Shown: positions 1 through 5,524 of the stretch, in pieces
Numbering within the stretch: the first letter of the stretch is position 1
Layout of the letters: every line of letters begins with the position of its first letter
Source of the DNA: Candidatus Methanomethylophilaceae archaeon
GTDB lineage: Archaea > Thermoplasmatota > Thermoplasmata > Methanomassiliicoccales > Methanomethylophilaceae
Direction of reading: 5' to 3'
DNA: 5,546 bases
Assembly: GCA_016296195.1 (NCBI GenBank)
Contig: JAEDJU010000093.1
Span: 1-5,546, forward strand
Notes under the pieces: generated by a model
The model's database searches: none
What the model saw: only the letters and a program-made list of their open reading frames with translations
What the model was told of the DNA's origin: nothing
Translations under genes and position numbers: made by a program

Positions 1-1307
1 GCCTCCAGCTCCTTGATGACGGCGTTGAGGACATCGAGCTGCTTGTTGGTGAGCGCGATCTCCTTTGCCTCGTATCCGGCCTTGATGATTCCGGCTGCGG
101 TGGATCCAGCTGCCTTTGCCCTGAGGTACAGGTCGTTTCCGTTCTCGGCGATTGCGGATCCGATCTTGTAGGCGTTGTCGTAGGCGAGGACGTATCCCTC
201 GGGTCCACGGGCCCTGTCAGAGATCATGTACAGGTCCCTGAGGGTCTTCTCCTGGCCGGTTGCGATTGCAGTGTTCATCAGGGAAACCTCGTATCCGAGG
301 GATCCGAGCCAGCACTGGACGGAGGTTCCTCCGAACTCGGGGTGGTACTCGACGGACTCGTTGGACCACAGGTCGCACACCTGAGCCATCAGGTTACCCT
401 GGAGATCGGCGTGTGCGCACTGGCAGTTCTTTCCCTCCTGGGCGCAGGGCTTTCCAGCGATGGCCTTGGCGATGGGTCCCTCGTATCCACAGTCCTTGTC
501 GGGTCCTGCGGCTCCGCACTCCCAAGCGACGAGAGTCCTTGCGGCGGAGATTGCACGGGTCACTGCGGAGAAGGTCCTCTGAACATCGTTGTCGAGGTAT
601 CCTCCAGCCATGAACATGGAAACGTTTGCTCCGGAACAGTTGGTGTCTCCTCCAGCAACGGCCTTGTTCTTCTTTGCGATGTCGACGAACTCGGACCAGA
701 CGTACTCCATATCGATGGATCCGAGGTATCCGACTCCGAACAGGAAGGCGGTGATGTCTCCGTTGGTGACTGCGTAGTCTGCGAGCTCTTTTCCTCCCAT
801 GGTCTCACAGGAGAGGACATCTGCACCGTTCTCACAGGCGATCTCGGCTGCCTTGAAGAGTGCCTCGGGGTAGGCGTGGGATCCTCCCATTCCGGTCCTG
901 AGTCCCTCCTCTGCCTCACGCTGGTCGGGGATGGTGTGCCTGACTGCACAGTTCACTCCGTACTCCTCGTGGAACTTCTCACAGATCTCTTTCTGTCCCT
1001 CGACGACGGGGGTGGACATCTTGGGGTTACCCATCTGGGAAACCCACTCGGTCTCGAGCTGGACGTCGGGGAATCCGAGGGTGACTGCCCTGTTCAGGAC
1101 ATCCTTGGAGATGTAGTCGACGTACTCCTTCCTGAGTTTGGCGGGGTCCTTCTCAGAACCGGGCCTGGGTGCATAGTTGAGCTCGGGGATGACCCTTCCT
1201 GCTCCGACTTTGATTCCGAATCCGTATGAAACAGGCTGTTTTGCGGTTCCGAAAACCATCTCATCAGCGCTGCTGTATGCCATCTTTGTGTATCTTGTTG
1301 CTGCCAT
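1..1307 (-). CDS. mtaB: Methanol:corrinoid methyltransferase MtaB, 3' end cut by window
   Basis: MtaB is the cytoplasmic zinc enzyme that activates methanol and transfers its methyl group to the Co(I) corrinoid of MtaC, the first step of methanogenesis from methanol. The minus strand reads open from an ATG at 1307 (start MAATRYTKMAYSS) to the window edge, giving 435 codons; the family is about 460 residues, so only a short C-terminal piece is missing. The zinc ligands of Methanosarcina barkeri MtaB (Glu164, Cys220, Cys269) correspond with a constant offset of four to Glu168 in SCETMGG, Cys224 in GGDTNCSGAN and Cys273 in KDCGYEGP. The start is fixed by GGAGGTGA six bases upstream. The gene follows mtaC by two bases, the usual mtaCB order, so the two are co-transcribed. 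No frameshift or internal stop was seen when translating the whole stretch. The family call is firm; methanol specificity follows from the family and was not tested. Confidence 0.96.
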   Translation of the reverse strand, partial: MAATRYTKMAYSSADEMVFGTAKQPVSYGFGIKVGAGRVIPELNYAPRPGSEKDPAKLRKEYVDYISKDVLNRAVTLGFPDVQLETEWVSQMGNPKMSTPVVEGQKEICEKFHEEYGVNCAVRHTIPDQREAEEGLRTGMGGSHAYPEALFKAAEIACENGADVLSCETMGGKELADYAVTNGDITAFLFGVGYLGSIDMEYVWSEFVDIAKKNKAVAGGDTNCSGANVSMFMAGGYLDNDVQRTFSAVTRAISAARTLVAWECGAAGPDKDCGYEGPIAKAIAGKPCAQEGKNCQCAHADLQGNLMAQVCDLWSNESVEYHPEFGGTSVQCWLGSLGYEVSLMNTAIATGQEKTLRDLYMISDRARGPEGYVLAYDNAYKIGSAIAENGNDLYLRAKAAGSTAAGIIKAGYEAKEIALTNKQLDVLNAVIKELE

Positions 1308-1309
1308 GA

Positions 1310-2092
1310 TCACTCACCTCCAACGATGCTCTCCCACTCTTCCCTGATTCTCTTCCAGTCGTATCCCTCAAGGATCTTGTCTGCGATCGGGGGTGTCATG
1401 GGTGCCTTCTCGGAGTAGATTCCAAGGTCGAAGGACTCTGCGAAGTCCCTGTTAACTGCTCCTCCAGCTGCCATGAAGGGGATGTTGACTCCGTCCTTCA
1501 CGAGGATCTCAGCTGCACGGGGGAATGCAGTCATGGTGGTTGTCATCAGAGCGGTTCCGGTAACCATGAGGGGCTTGACCTCCTCGACTTTGGCGACGAC
1601 ATCGACGACTGCGACGTCCTTACCCATGTCGATGATGGTGTATCCGGAGGACCTCATCATGACAGCGGCGATGTTCTTTCCGATGTCGTGGGGGTCTCCC
1701 TCGGCTGCGTGCATGACAACAGTTCCTTTGGTCTCTCTTCCACCGGGGATCTGCTTCTCGGCGATTGCGATTCCGATCTCCATGGTCTTGGCGGCCATCA
1801 TGATCTCGGGCAGGTAGTAGATGTGCTCGGCGTACAGCTTTGCGACACACTCCATTCCGACGACAAGTCCCTTGTTGATGATGTCCAGAGGCTTGTGGGT
1901 CTGCAGTGCCTTGGTGGTGGCGGGTCCGACGTCCTTGAATTTCATGTACAGGACGGTCTCAGCGACCTCCTTGAGGACGGGGTCTGCAGGCAGCATCTTC
2001 TTTGCGACTGCCTCGGGGGATGTCTCGTTCTGGGCCTCGATGTCGTAACGCCTGAGGATCGTTCCGAAATCTACACCTTTGTAGTCAATCAT
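1310..2092 (-). CDS. mtaC: Methanol-specific corrinoid protein MtaC
   Basis: MtaC carries the corrinoid cofactor that receives the methyl group from MtaB and presents it to the methylcobamide:CoM methyltransferase MtaA. The product has 260 residues, against about 258 in M. barkeri. Residues 1 to about 120 form the helical cap region (MIDYKGVDFGTILRRYDIEA at the start). The B12-binding Rossmann domain follows: D133-P-H135-D-I-G138 is the DxHxxG motif with His135 as lower cobalt ligand (His136 in M. barkeri), then T180-A-L182 in place of the common SxL, then G210-G211. The ATG at 2092 was chosen because AGGAGG lies seven bases upstream; the same frame is open further upstream to an ATG at 2212, but that would add 40 residues unlike MtaC and would start in the promoter. 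The stop is TGA. It is first gene of the mtaCB operon. Confidence 0.96.
   Translation of the reverse strand: MIDYKGVDFGTILRRYDIEAQNETSPEAVAKKMLPADPVLKEVAETVLYMKFKDVGPATTKALQTHKPLDIINKGLVVGMECVAKLYAEHIYYLPEIMMAAKTMEIGIAIAEKQIPGGRETKGTVVMHAAEGDPHDIGKNIAAVMMRSSGYTIIDMGKDVAVVDVVAKVEEVKPLMVTGTALMTTTMTAFPRAAEILVKDGVNIPFMAAGGAVNRDFAESFDLGIYSEKAPMTPPIADKILEGYDWKRIREEWESIVGGE
1314..1321 (-). promoter_or_regulatory. mtaB ribosome binding site inside the mtaC 3' end
   Basis: GGAGGTGA on the minus strand lies six bases before the mtaB ATG. It is also the coding sequence for the last Gly-Gly-Glu of MtaC and runs into the TGA stop. It decides the mtaB start and couples translation of the two subunits. Confidence 0.85.
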
Positions 2093-2099
2093 CTTTTTT

Positions 2100-2105
2100 C
2101 CTCCT
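2100..2105 (-). promoter_or_regulatory. mtaC ribosome binding site
   Basis: AGGAGG on the minus strand, seven bases before the ATG at 2092, in an A-rich leader. This strong Shine-Dalgarno site decides the mtaC start against the longer open frame. Confidence 0.88.
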
Positions 2106-2174
2106 TTTTGTGTCAATCGTTGCCGATCTTCACTGGAATCCTCATCGGTCGGATGACTATTTAATCGATTTCTA

Positions 2175-2191
2175 GGATGGATGTTGTAACC
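2175..2191 (+). promoter_or_regulatory. GGATGGATG motif, copy 1, at the mtaC transcription start
   Basis: The plus strand reads GGATGGATGTTGTAACC. The first nine bases recur exactly, inverted, at 2252-2260, and GATGGATG with a following TAACC recurs at 2426-2438. It lies between the mtaC TATA box and the predicted start, where a bound protein would block transcription. The role as an operator is inferred. Confidence 0.5.
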
Positions 2192-2195
2192 ATGT

Positions 2196-2203
2196 TTTAT
2201 ATA
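2196..2203 (-). promoter_or_regulatory. TATA box of the mtaCB operon
   Basis: The minus strand reads GGTATATAAAAC here, with TATATAAA as the TATA box. Transcription would start about 26 bases further, near 2174, leaving an untranslated leader of about 80 bases before mtaC. A GGATGGATG motif fills the gap between box and predicted start. The position is inferred from archaeal promoter geometry. Confidence 0.6.
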
Positions 2204-2204
2204 C

Positions 2205-2213
2205 CAGACCAAA
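2205..2213. repeat. CAGACCAAA, copy 1, beside the mtaC TATA box
   Basis: CAGACCAAA on the plus strand (TTTGGTCTG on the minus strand) lies directly upstream of the mtaC TATA box, in the place of the TFB recognition element. The identical nine bases occur at 2415-2423. It may be a regulator half-site, or a chance repeat. Confidence 0.35.
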
Positions 2214-2243
2214 AGTATTATAAACTAATGATTAAAAATTAAC

Positions 2244-2260
2244 GTTGTTATCATCCATCC
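2244..2260 (-). promoter_or_regulatory. GGATGGATG motif, copy 2, inverted
   Basis: The minus strand reads GGATGGATGATAACAAC. It matches copy 1 over nine bases without mismatch and has the opposite orientation, about 77 bases away. It lies about 20 bases after the possible upstream TATA box at 2271-2282. Confidence 0.5.
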
Positions 2261-2270
2261 TTCTGTCTCA

Positions 2271-2282
2271 TATATATTTAAA
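2271..2282 (-). promoter_or_regulatory. Possible second, upstream TATA box for mtaCB
   Basis: The minus strand reads TTTAAATATATA. A start about 26 bases on would fall near 2250, giving a leader of about 160 bases. Such sequences arise easily in AT-rich DNA, so the call is weak. It gains some support because a GGATGGATG motif lies at the same distance after it as after the TATA box at 2196-2203. Confidence 0.3.
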
Positions 2283-2380
2283 TCTCAATAATTGAACAAT
2301 CTGAGAGTTAGTATTTAAATGAACAATCAATTAACCTTTTTAGAATAATTCTTCATTTTTTATTATATTTGTATAATTCT

Positions 2381-2393
2381 GGATGATACATCC
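2381..2393. repeat. 13-base palindrome GGATG-ATA-CATCC
   Basis: GGATGATACATCC has two perfect five-base arms around three bases. The arms equal the core of the GATGGAT motif found elsewhere in this region, so it could be bound by the same dimeric regulator. Confidence 0.45.
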
Positions 2394-2401
2394 CACATAC
2401 C

Positions 2402-2419
2402 GTTTGTTTCGAAACAGAC
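2402..2419. repeat. 18-base imperfect palindrome, candidate operator
   Basis: GTTTGTTTCGAAACAGAC is self-complementary in eight of nine base pairs, with the central twelve bases TGTTTCGAAACA perfect. The size and symmetry fit a site for a dimeric helix-turn-helix regulator. It overlaps copy 2 of CAGACCAAA and sits just before the GATGGAT cluster at 2426-2463. Confidence 0.5.
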
Positions 2420-2423
2420 CAAA
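2415..2423. repeat. CAGACCAAA, copy 2
   Basis: Identical to 2205-2213. It overlaps the right arm of the 18-base palindrome and leads directly into the GATGGAT cluster. Confidence 0.35.
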
Positions 2424-2425
2424 CA

Positions 2426-2463
2426 GATGGATGTAACCAATATCCATCCAACAAGCATCCATC
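2426..2463. promoter_or_regulatory. Cluster of three GATGGAT motifs upstream of the plus-strand operon
   Basis: GATGGAT at 2426-2432 and ATCCATC at 2442-2448 form a perfect inverted repeat around nine bases, and a third copy, CATCCATC, follows at 2456-2463. The last two copies repeat with a period of 15 bases. Each is followed by a loosely shared T-rich or TAACC-type tail, which also occurs after copy 1 near mtaC. The cluster ends about 45 bases before the TATA box at 2509-2516, a fitting place for an activator of that promoter. The binding protein is unknown. Confidence 0.55.
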
Positions 2464-2508
2464 AGAACGTCTGGCCATGGCGGATGCCCCACTCGGACTC
2501 CAGATATC

Positions 2509-2516
2509 TTTATATT
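2509..2516 (+). promoter_or_regulatory. Candidate distal TATA box of the GTPase-activase operon
   Basis: CTTTATATT followed by ATATAG is a plausible archaeal TATA box. Transcription would begin near 2538 and give a leader of about 85 bases that includes the small reading frame at 2559-2591 and AGGAG at 2601-2605. Confidence 0.45.
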
Positions 2517-2558
2517 ATATAGAATGGAAAAAGGACTTTCTATTGTCCAGAGGAATTA

Positions 2559-2591
2559 ATGCACCTGAAGAATGGTAGTAGCTTCAACTGA
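2559..2591 (+). CDS. Possible ten-residue leader peptide (doubtful)
   Basis: ATG at 2559 opens a frame for MHLKNGSSFN ending at TGA 2589-2591, 32 bases before the GTPase start. AGAGG at 2549-2553 lies five bases upstream and could serve as ribosome binding site. It would lie in the leader made from the distal promoter. There is no repeated-codon signal that would suggest attenuation, and a frame this short can arise by chance. Confidence 0.15.
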   Translation: MHLKNGSSFN

Positions 2592-2594
2592 CTC

Positions 2595-2601
2595 TTATAT
2601 A
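2595..2601 (+). promoter_or_regulatory. Candidate proximal TATA box giving a leaderless transcript
   Basis: TTATATA is centred 26 bases before the ATG at 2624, exactly the archaeal distance from TATA box to transcription start. The transcript would begin at or next to the start codon. AGGAG at 2601-2605 is 18 bases from the ATG, too far for a normal Shine-Dalgarno site, which supports leaderless initiation. Confidence 0.45.
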
Positions 2602-2623
2602 GGAGAAAAATATCCAATCTAAC

Positions 2624-3211
2624 ATGTACGTATACATATTAGGCGGATTCCTCGGAAGCGGGAAAACCACCCTTCTGATGAAATTGGCATCGATGTACAC
2701 CAAACGCGGTGAGAAGACGGCTCTCCTGGTCAACGAGTCGGGAGAGATCGGTGTTGATGGCGCCACCCTCAAGGCAGAGGGATATGATGCGATCGAGCTC
2801 CCGGACGGATGCATCTGCTGCTCCCTTTCCGGAACCCTTCAGTCAGCACTGAAGAACATCAAGAGGGACATCGATCCCGACATTATCATCATAGAGCCCA
2901 CAGGACTCGCCCTTCCTCACAAGGTCAAGGAGCTCGTACACTTCTCTATGATCGATGAGGACGAGACCTACATCATCGGCGTCTGTGACGTCCAGAGGTT
3001 CGAAGACCTCATCAAAAAGAAGGAACAGTTCTTCAAGATGCAGATGTCCAACGCGGACTTCGTGCTCATCAACAAATCCGACCTGGCCAAACCCGGACAG
3101 ATCGACGAGATCACCAAATGGATGAAGGAGCAGTTCCCCGACAAGCCCATCCAGGCGATCTCCGCAAAGAACGACGAGAACCTCGACAAGGTCTACGAGA
3201 TGATGCAATGA
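2624..3211 (+). CDS. Short G3E-family GTPase, CobW/COG0523-like
   Basis: The product is a cytosolic P-loop GTPase of the G3E class (CobW, HypB, UreG, MeaB), whose members insert metals or guard cobalamin enzymes. It has 195 residues. Visible motifs are Walker A in GGFLGSGKTT (7-16), the switch region NESGEIGVDG (37-46), the metal-binding GCICC (62-66, Cys63, Cys65, Cys66), the Walker B-like EPTG (91-94), the base-recognition NKSD (150-153) and SAK (180-182). It stops directly after the GTPase fold, so the C-terminal CobW domain of typical COG0523 proteins is absent. The ATG at 2624 is right because the P-loop begins at once, as in relatives. The stop overlaps the next start as ATGA. The CxCC motif points to zinc, cobalt or nickel handling. 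The link with a RamA-like gene and mtaCB suggests maturation of the methanol methyltransferase system; the metal and the client are not known. Confidence 0.88.
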   Translation: MYVYILGGFLGSGKTTLLMKLASMYTKRGEKTALLVNESGEIGVDGATLKAEGYDAIELPDGCICCSLSGTLQSALKNIKRDIDPDIIIIEPTGLALPHKVKELVHFSMIDEDETYIIGVCDVQRFEDLIKKKEQFFKMQMSNADFVLINKSDLAKPGQIDEITKWMKEQFPDKPIQAISAKNDENLDKVYEMMQ

Positions 3212-3903
3212 GCGAGCACCACCACGATCACGACCATGAGCACCACGATCATGAGAAGACATCGATCGAGGAGGCCGGAGGATGTGCAGTCGGACTCACC
3301 GGTAAGATCAACTGCTTCAACGCCGACGCCGAAGCCAGGTTCGCAAAGGCCCTCCTGACCATCGGTGAGTGGGTGCAGAAGGAGTCCGGATGTCTTCTCG
3401 GACACATCAAGGCCGCGATCACCCTTGATGACGGATCCGGCATCACCCTCAACCTGACAGACCTCGAGAACGGAGTGGAGCACCACGGAACACTCGAACC
3501 CCAGGAGAAGGTAAACTTCACATTCATGTGCGCGGTCCTCGACGTCGACGAGGGCGAGCTGAGGCACAGGATGTACCACGCCATAGACGACTCCGGTCTC
3601 GACTACGAGCTGGACGAGCATGTGGAATGTCACTGTCACGACCATGATCACCATCACCACGATCATGATCACGACCATGACCATGGACATGAGCACCACC
3701 ACCATCACCACGACGGCGAGGAGTGCCACTGCCATGACCATGAACACCATCACCACGATCACGACCATGACCATGATGATGGACACGGCCACGAGCACCA
3801 CGACGGTGAATGCCACTGTCCCGAGTGCGAGGCCAAGAAGAAGGAGCAGCCGGCCAAGGAGAAGAAATCCCTGTTCGGCTGGATGAGGAGGAAAAAGGAA
3901 TGA
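3208..3903 (+). CDS. His/Asp/Cys-rich metal-binding protein of unknown family
   Basis: The product has 231 residues and no signal peptide or membrane segment. It begins with a histidine tract (SEHHHDHDHEHHDHE, 2-16), continues with a mixed region of ordinary composition (about 20-138) holding Cys26, Cys36, Cys62 and Cys108, then a long tract of alternating His and Asp (about 138-200) and ends in a lysine-rich tail. The long tract consists of two similar units of 32 and 29 residues, each opening with ECHC (140 and 172), and a third ECHC leads into CHCPEC (202-207). I do not recognise the central region. Composition implies binding of several divalent ions such as Zn, Ni or Co, as in the histidine tails of HypB or SlyD. 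It overlaps the GTPase stop and the activase start by ATGA on both sides and lacks a clear own ribosome site, so its translation is coupled. A metal store or carrier for the GTPase is the best guess. Confidence 0.85.
   Translation: MSEHHHDHDHEHHDHEKTSIEEAGGCAVGLTGKINCFNADAEARFAKALLTIGEWVQKESGCLLGHIKAAITLDDGSGITLNLTDLENGVEHHGTLEPQEKVNFTFMCAVLDVDEGELRHRMYHAIDDSGLDYELDEHVECHCHDHDHHHHDHDHDHDHGHEHHHHHHDGEECHCHDHEHHHHDHDHDHDDGHGHEHHDGECHCPECEAKKKEQPAKEKKSLFGWMRRKKE
3625..3813 (+). repeat. Tandem low-complexity repeat coding His/Asp units
   Basis: Units beginning at 3625 and 3721 each encode ECHC-HDH followed by runs of His-Asp and end in Asp-Gly-Glu; a third partial unit starts at 3808. At the DNA level this is a run of CAC/CAT and GAC/GAT codons with mixed third bases, so the amino acid pattern is kept more strictly than the DNA pattern. 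That argues for selection on the protein. Length differences between strains are likely here. Confidence 0.75.
3886..3891 (+). promoter_or_regulatory. Ribosome binding site of the RamA-like gene
   Basis: AGGAGG lies eight bases before the ATG at 3900, inside the end of the His-rich gene. It fixes the start against a longer open frame reaching back to 3810. Confidence 0.8.
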
Positions 3904-5516
3904 CTTATGGAATATCCCTCGATATCGGAACCAGCGGTACGAGGGGACACGCCGTAGAACTGGAGACCGGGAAGATCATCTCGACCTCCGTCACAGAATG
4001 CCACCCGCTGCCCGGTGCCAACATCATGGACCACCTGACGTTCTGCATCAACGTGGGAACCGACGTAGCGCACAAGATCCTGATCGATACCGTCAACAAG
4101 CTCATCGCCACTATGGGTGTCGACCTCAAGCAGGTCGAGAAGGTGAGTATCTGCGGAAACCCCATTCAGCTCTCGCTGTTCCAGGGAATCCCCGTGGACG
4201 ACCTCGCCTTCGCCGGAGAGAACGCCCACAAGGCCAGGGGTATCCAGGAGCAGAAGAGGGACGCCGGAGTGTTCTCCGCCGTCGATGTCGGACTCAACGT
4301 CAAGGACGGATGCGAGCTCTACGTTCCCCCGTCCATCAGGCACGAGATCGGAGCCGATGCACTGGCCATGATGTACAAGAGCGGATTCCTCGAGCAGAAG
4401 GAGAACTGTCTCGTCACTGATTACGGAACCAACGCTGAGATGGCCCTGAAGATCGGAGACGAGATCTACACAGGATCCGCTGCCGCAGGACCCGCCATGG
4501 AGGGACAGTCCATCAAATGCGGAATGCTCGCAGGACCCGGAGCCATCTCCGACCTGGAGTACGATTTCAAGTGGATCTGCAAGGTCCTCGATGACGACAT
4601 CATCCCCAAGGACGGAGACAAGGTCGACTTCGGACTCGAGATCATCGAGCCCAACGGACCCATGCACGGAAAGGCCAAGGGAATCACCGGAACCGGAGTC
4701 ATCGCCGCTGTCGCAGCAGCCATGGACGACCACCTCTGGAAGAAGGGTAAGCTCAAGACATCCGACGGAAAGCTCCACCTGCAGGACGGAGTCTACATCG
4801 ACTCCCACGACATCGCAGAGGCACTGAAGGCCATCGGAGCCATGAGGGCCGGACACTTCACACTGCTCGAGCACGCCGGAATCAAGTTCAGCGAGCTGGA
4901 CATCATGTACATGGCCGGAGCATCCGGAACCTACGTCGACGCCGTCAAGGCAAGGCAGGTCGGACTTCTGCCCCCCTCCTGTAACACCATCTACCAGTAC
5001 GGAAACACCTCCCTGGCCATGGCCACGGACATCCTGAAGGACCCCGAACTGCTCGATGAGCTGCAGGACATCGCCAACGGAATCAGGGCCAACCACATCA
5101 TGTTCGCCGGAGACAAGATCTTCGAGCAGATCTACATGCAGGAGCTCGCCGTCTGCGACGAGGGAATGAGCATGGAGATGTACAACAAGAACAACGCCAT
5201 GGTCGGAATCCAGGAGCTGCCCAAGCCCAAGGGAACCCCCACCGTGCACCGCATGGTCCAGCGTGACATCCCCGATCTCGGAGAGAAGGGAATGTACATC
5301 CTCCACGACATTGGAACCGAGCTCCGCGGACACATGGAAGGATGCATCGGATGCAAGAAGTGTGAGAACGAGTGCCCCGAGCACGCCCTCACCGTCGAAG
5401 CAGGCAATGAGATCGTCGTCAAGACCAAGAACTGTCTGGGAACCGCCTGTTACAGGTGCCAGTTCAGCTGCCCCAAGAAGGTCTACAAGTACGACAACCT
5501 CAAGCTGACCTTCTGA
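3900..5516 (+). CDS. ramA: RamA-like ATP-dependent reductive activase of corrinoid proteins
   Basis: RamA-type proteins reduce the inactive Co(II) corrinoid of methyltransferase corrinoid proteins to Co(I) with ATP and low-potential electrons. The product has 538 residues, matching M. barkeri RamA at about 539. An ASKHA-type ATPase core is visible: DIGTSGTRG (8-16), DYGTNAEMAL (174-183) and MAGASGTYVD (338-347). The C-terminus is a double [4Fe-4S] ferredoxin domain: Cys482, 485, 488 and 492 (CxxCxxCxxxCP) and Cys512, 517, 520 and 524 (Cx4CxxCxxxCP). Bacterial relatives instead carry an N-terminal [2Fe-2S] domain, so this is the archaeal form. The start is set by AGGAGG and by the ATGA overlap with the preceding gene. 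The gene ends in tandem stops TGA-TAA. M. barkeri RamA serves methylamine corrinoid proteins; here the neighbour is mtaCB, so MtaC is the likely client. The symbol marks the family, not proven substrate range. Confidence 0.92.
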   Translation: MTYGISLDIGTSGTRGHAVELETGKIISTSVTECHPLPGANIMDHLTFCINVGTDVAHKILIDTVNKLIATMGVDLKQVEKVSICGNPIQLSLFQGIPVDDLAFAGENAHKARGIQEQKRDAGVFSAVDVGLNVKDGCELYVPPSIRHEIGADALAMMYKSGFLEQKENCLVTDYGTNAEMALKIGDEIYTGSAAAGPAMEGQSIKCGMLAGPGAISDLEYDFKWICKVLDDDIIPKDGDKVDFGLEIIEPNGPMHGKAKGITGTGVIAAVAAAMDDHLWKKGKLKTSDGKLHLQDGVYIDSHDIAEALKAIGAMRAGHFTLLEHAGIKFSELDIMYMAGASGTYVDAVKARQVGLLPPSCNTIYQYGNTSLAMATDILKDPELLDELQDIANGIRANHIMFAGDKIFEQIYMQELAVCDEGMSMEMYNKNNAMVGIQELPKPKGTPTVHRMVQRDIPDLGEKGMYILHDIGTELRGHMEGCIGCKKCENECPEHALTVEAGNEIVVKTKNCLGTACYRCQFSCPKKVYKYDNLKLTF

Positions 5517-5524
5517 TAACAAAC

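Larger units (their letters stand above)
2093..2623. other. Divergent AT-rich regulatory region between mtaC and the GTPase gene
   Basis: This 531-base stretch holds no gene of normal size. It is far richer in A and T than the flanking coding DNA, apart from a short GC-rich island near 2465-2503. It contains the leader and promoter of mtaC on the minus strand, two candidate promoters for the plus-strand operon, five GATGGAT-type motifs, a 13-base and an 18-base palindrome, a duplicated CAGACCAAA and one possible ten-codon reading frame. I see no tRNA-like structure and nothing like a transposase or terminal repeat. Given its length and the number of motifs, it is a dense control region serving both operons. 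Confidence 0.8.

Noticed and set aside
342..1229. 295-residue open frame on the plus strand across mtaB
   Set aside because: It is the complement of clearly coding mtaB sequence, low in complexity, and has no family resemblance.
2093..2212. 40-residue N-terminal extension of MtaC
   Set aside because: The extension is not MtaC-like, the start would lie within the promoter, and AGGAGG fits the ATG at 2092 instead.
2093..2623. Cobalamin riboswitch in the leader of either operon
   Set aside because: No B12-box-like sequence or long-range helices were seen, and cobalamin riboswitches are not expected in these archaeal leaders.
3625..3813. CRISPR-like or satellite repeat
   Set aside because: The repetition comes from His and Asp codons in one open frame, with irregular third bases and no spacer structure.
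3810..3899. 30-residue N-terminal extension of the RamA-like protein
   Set aside because: It overlaps the His-rich coding region out of frame, has no similarity to the ASKHA fold, and the ATG at 3900 has a good ribosome site and the ATGA overlap.
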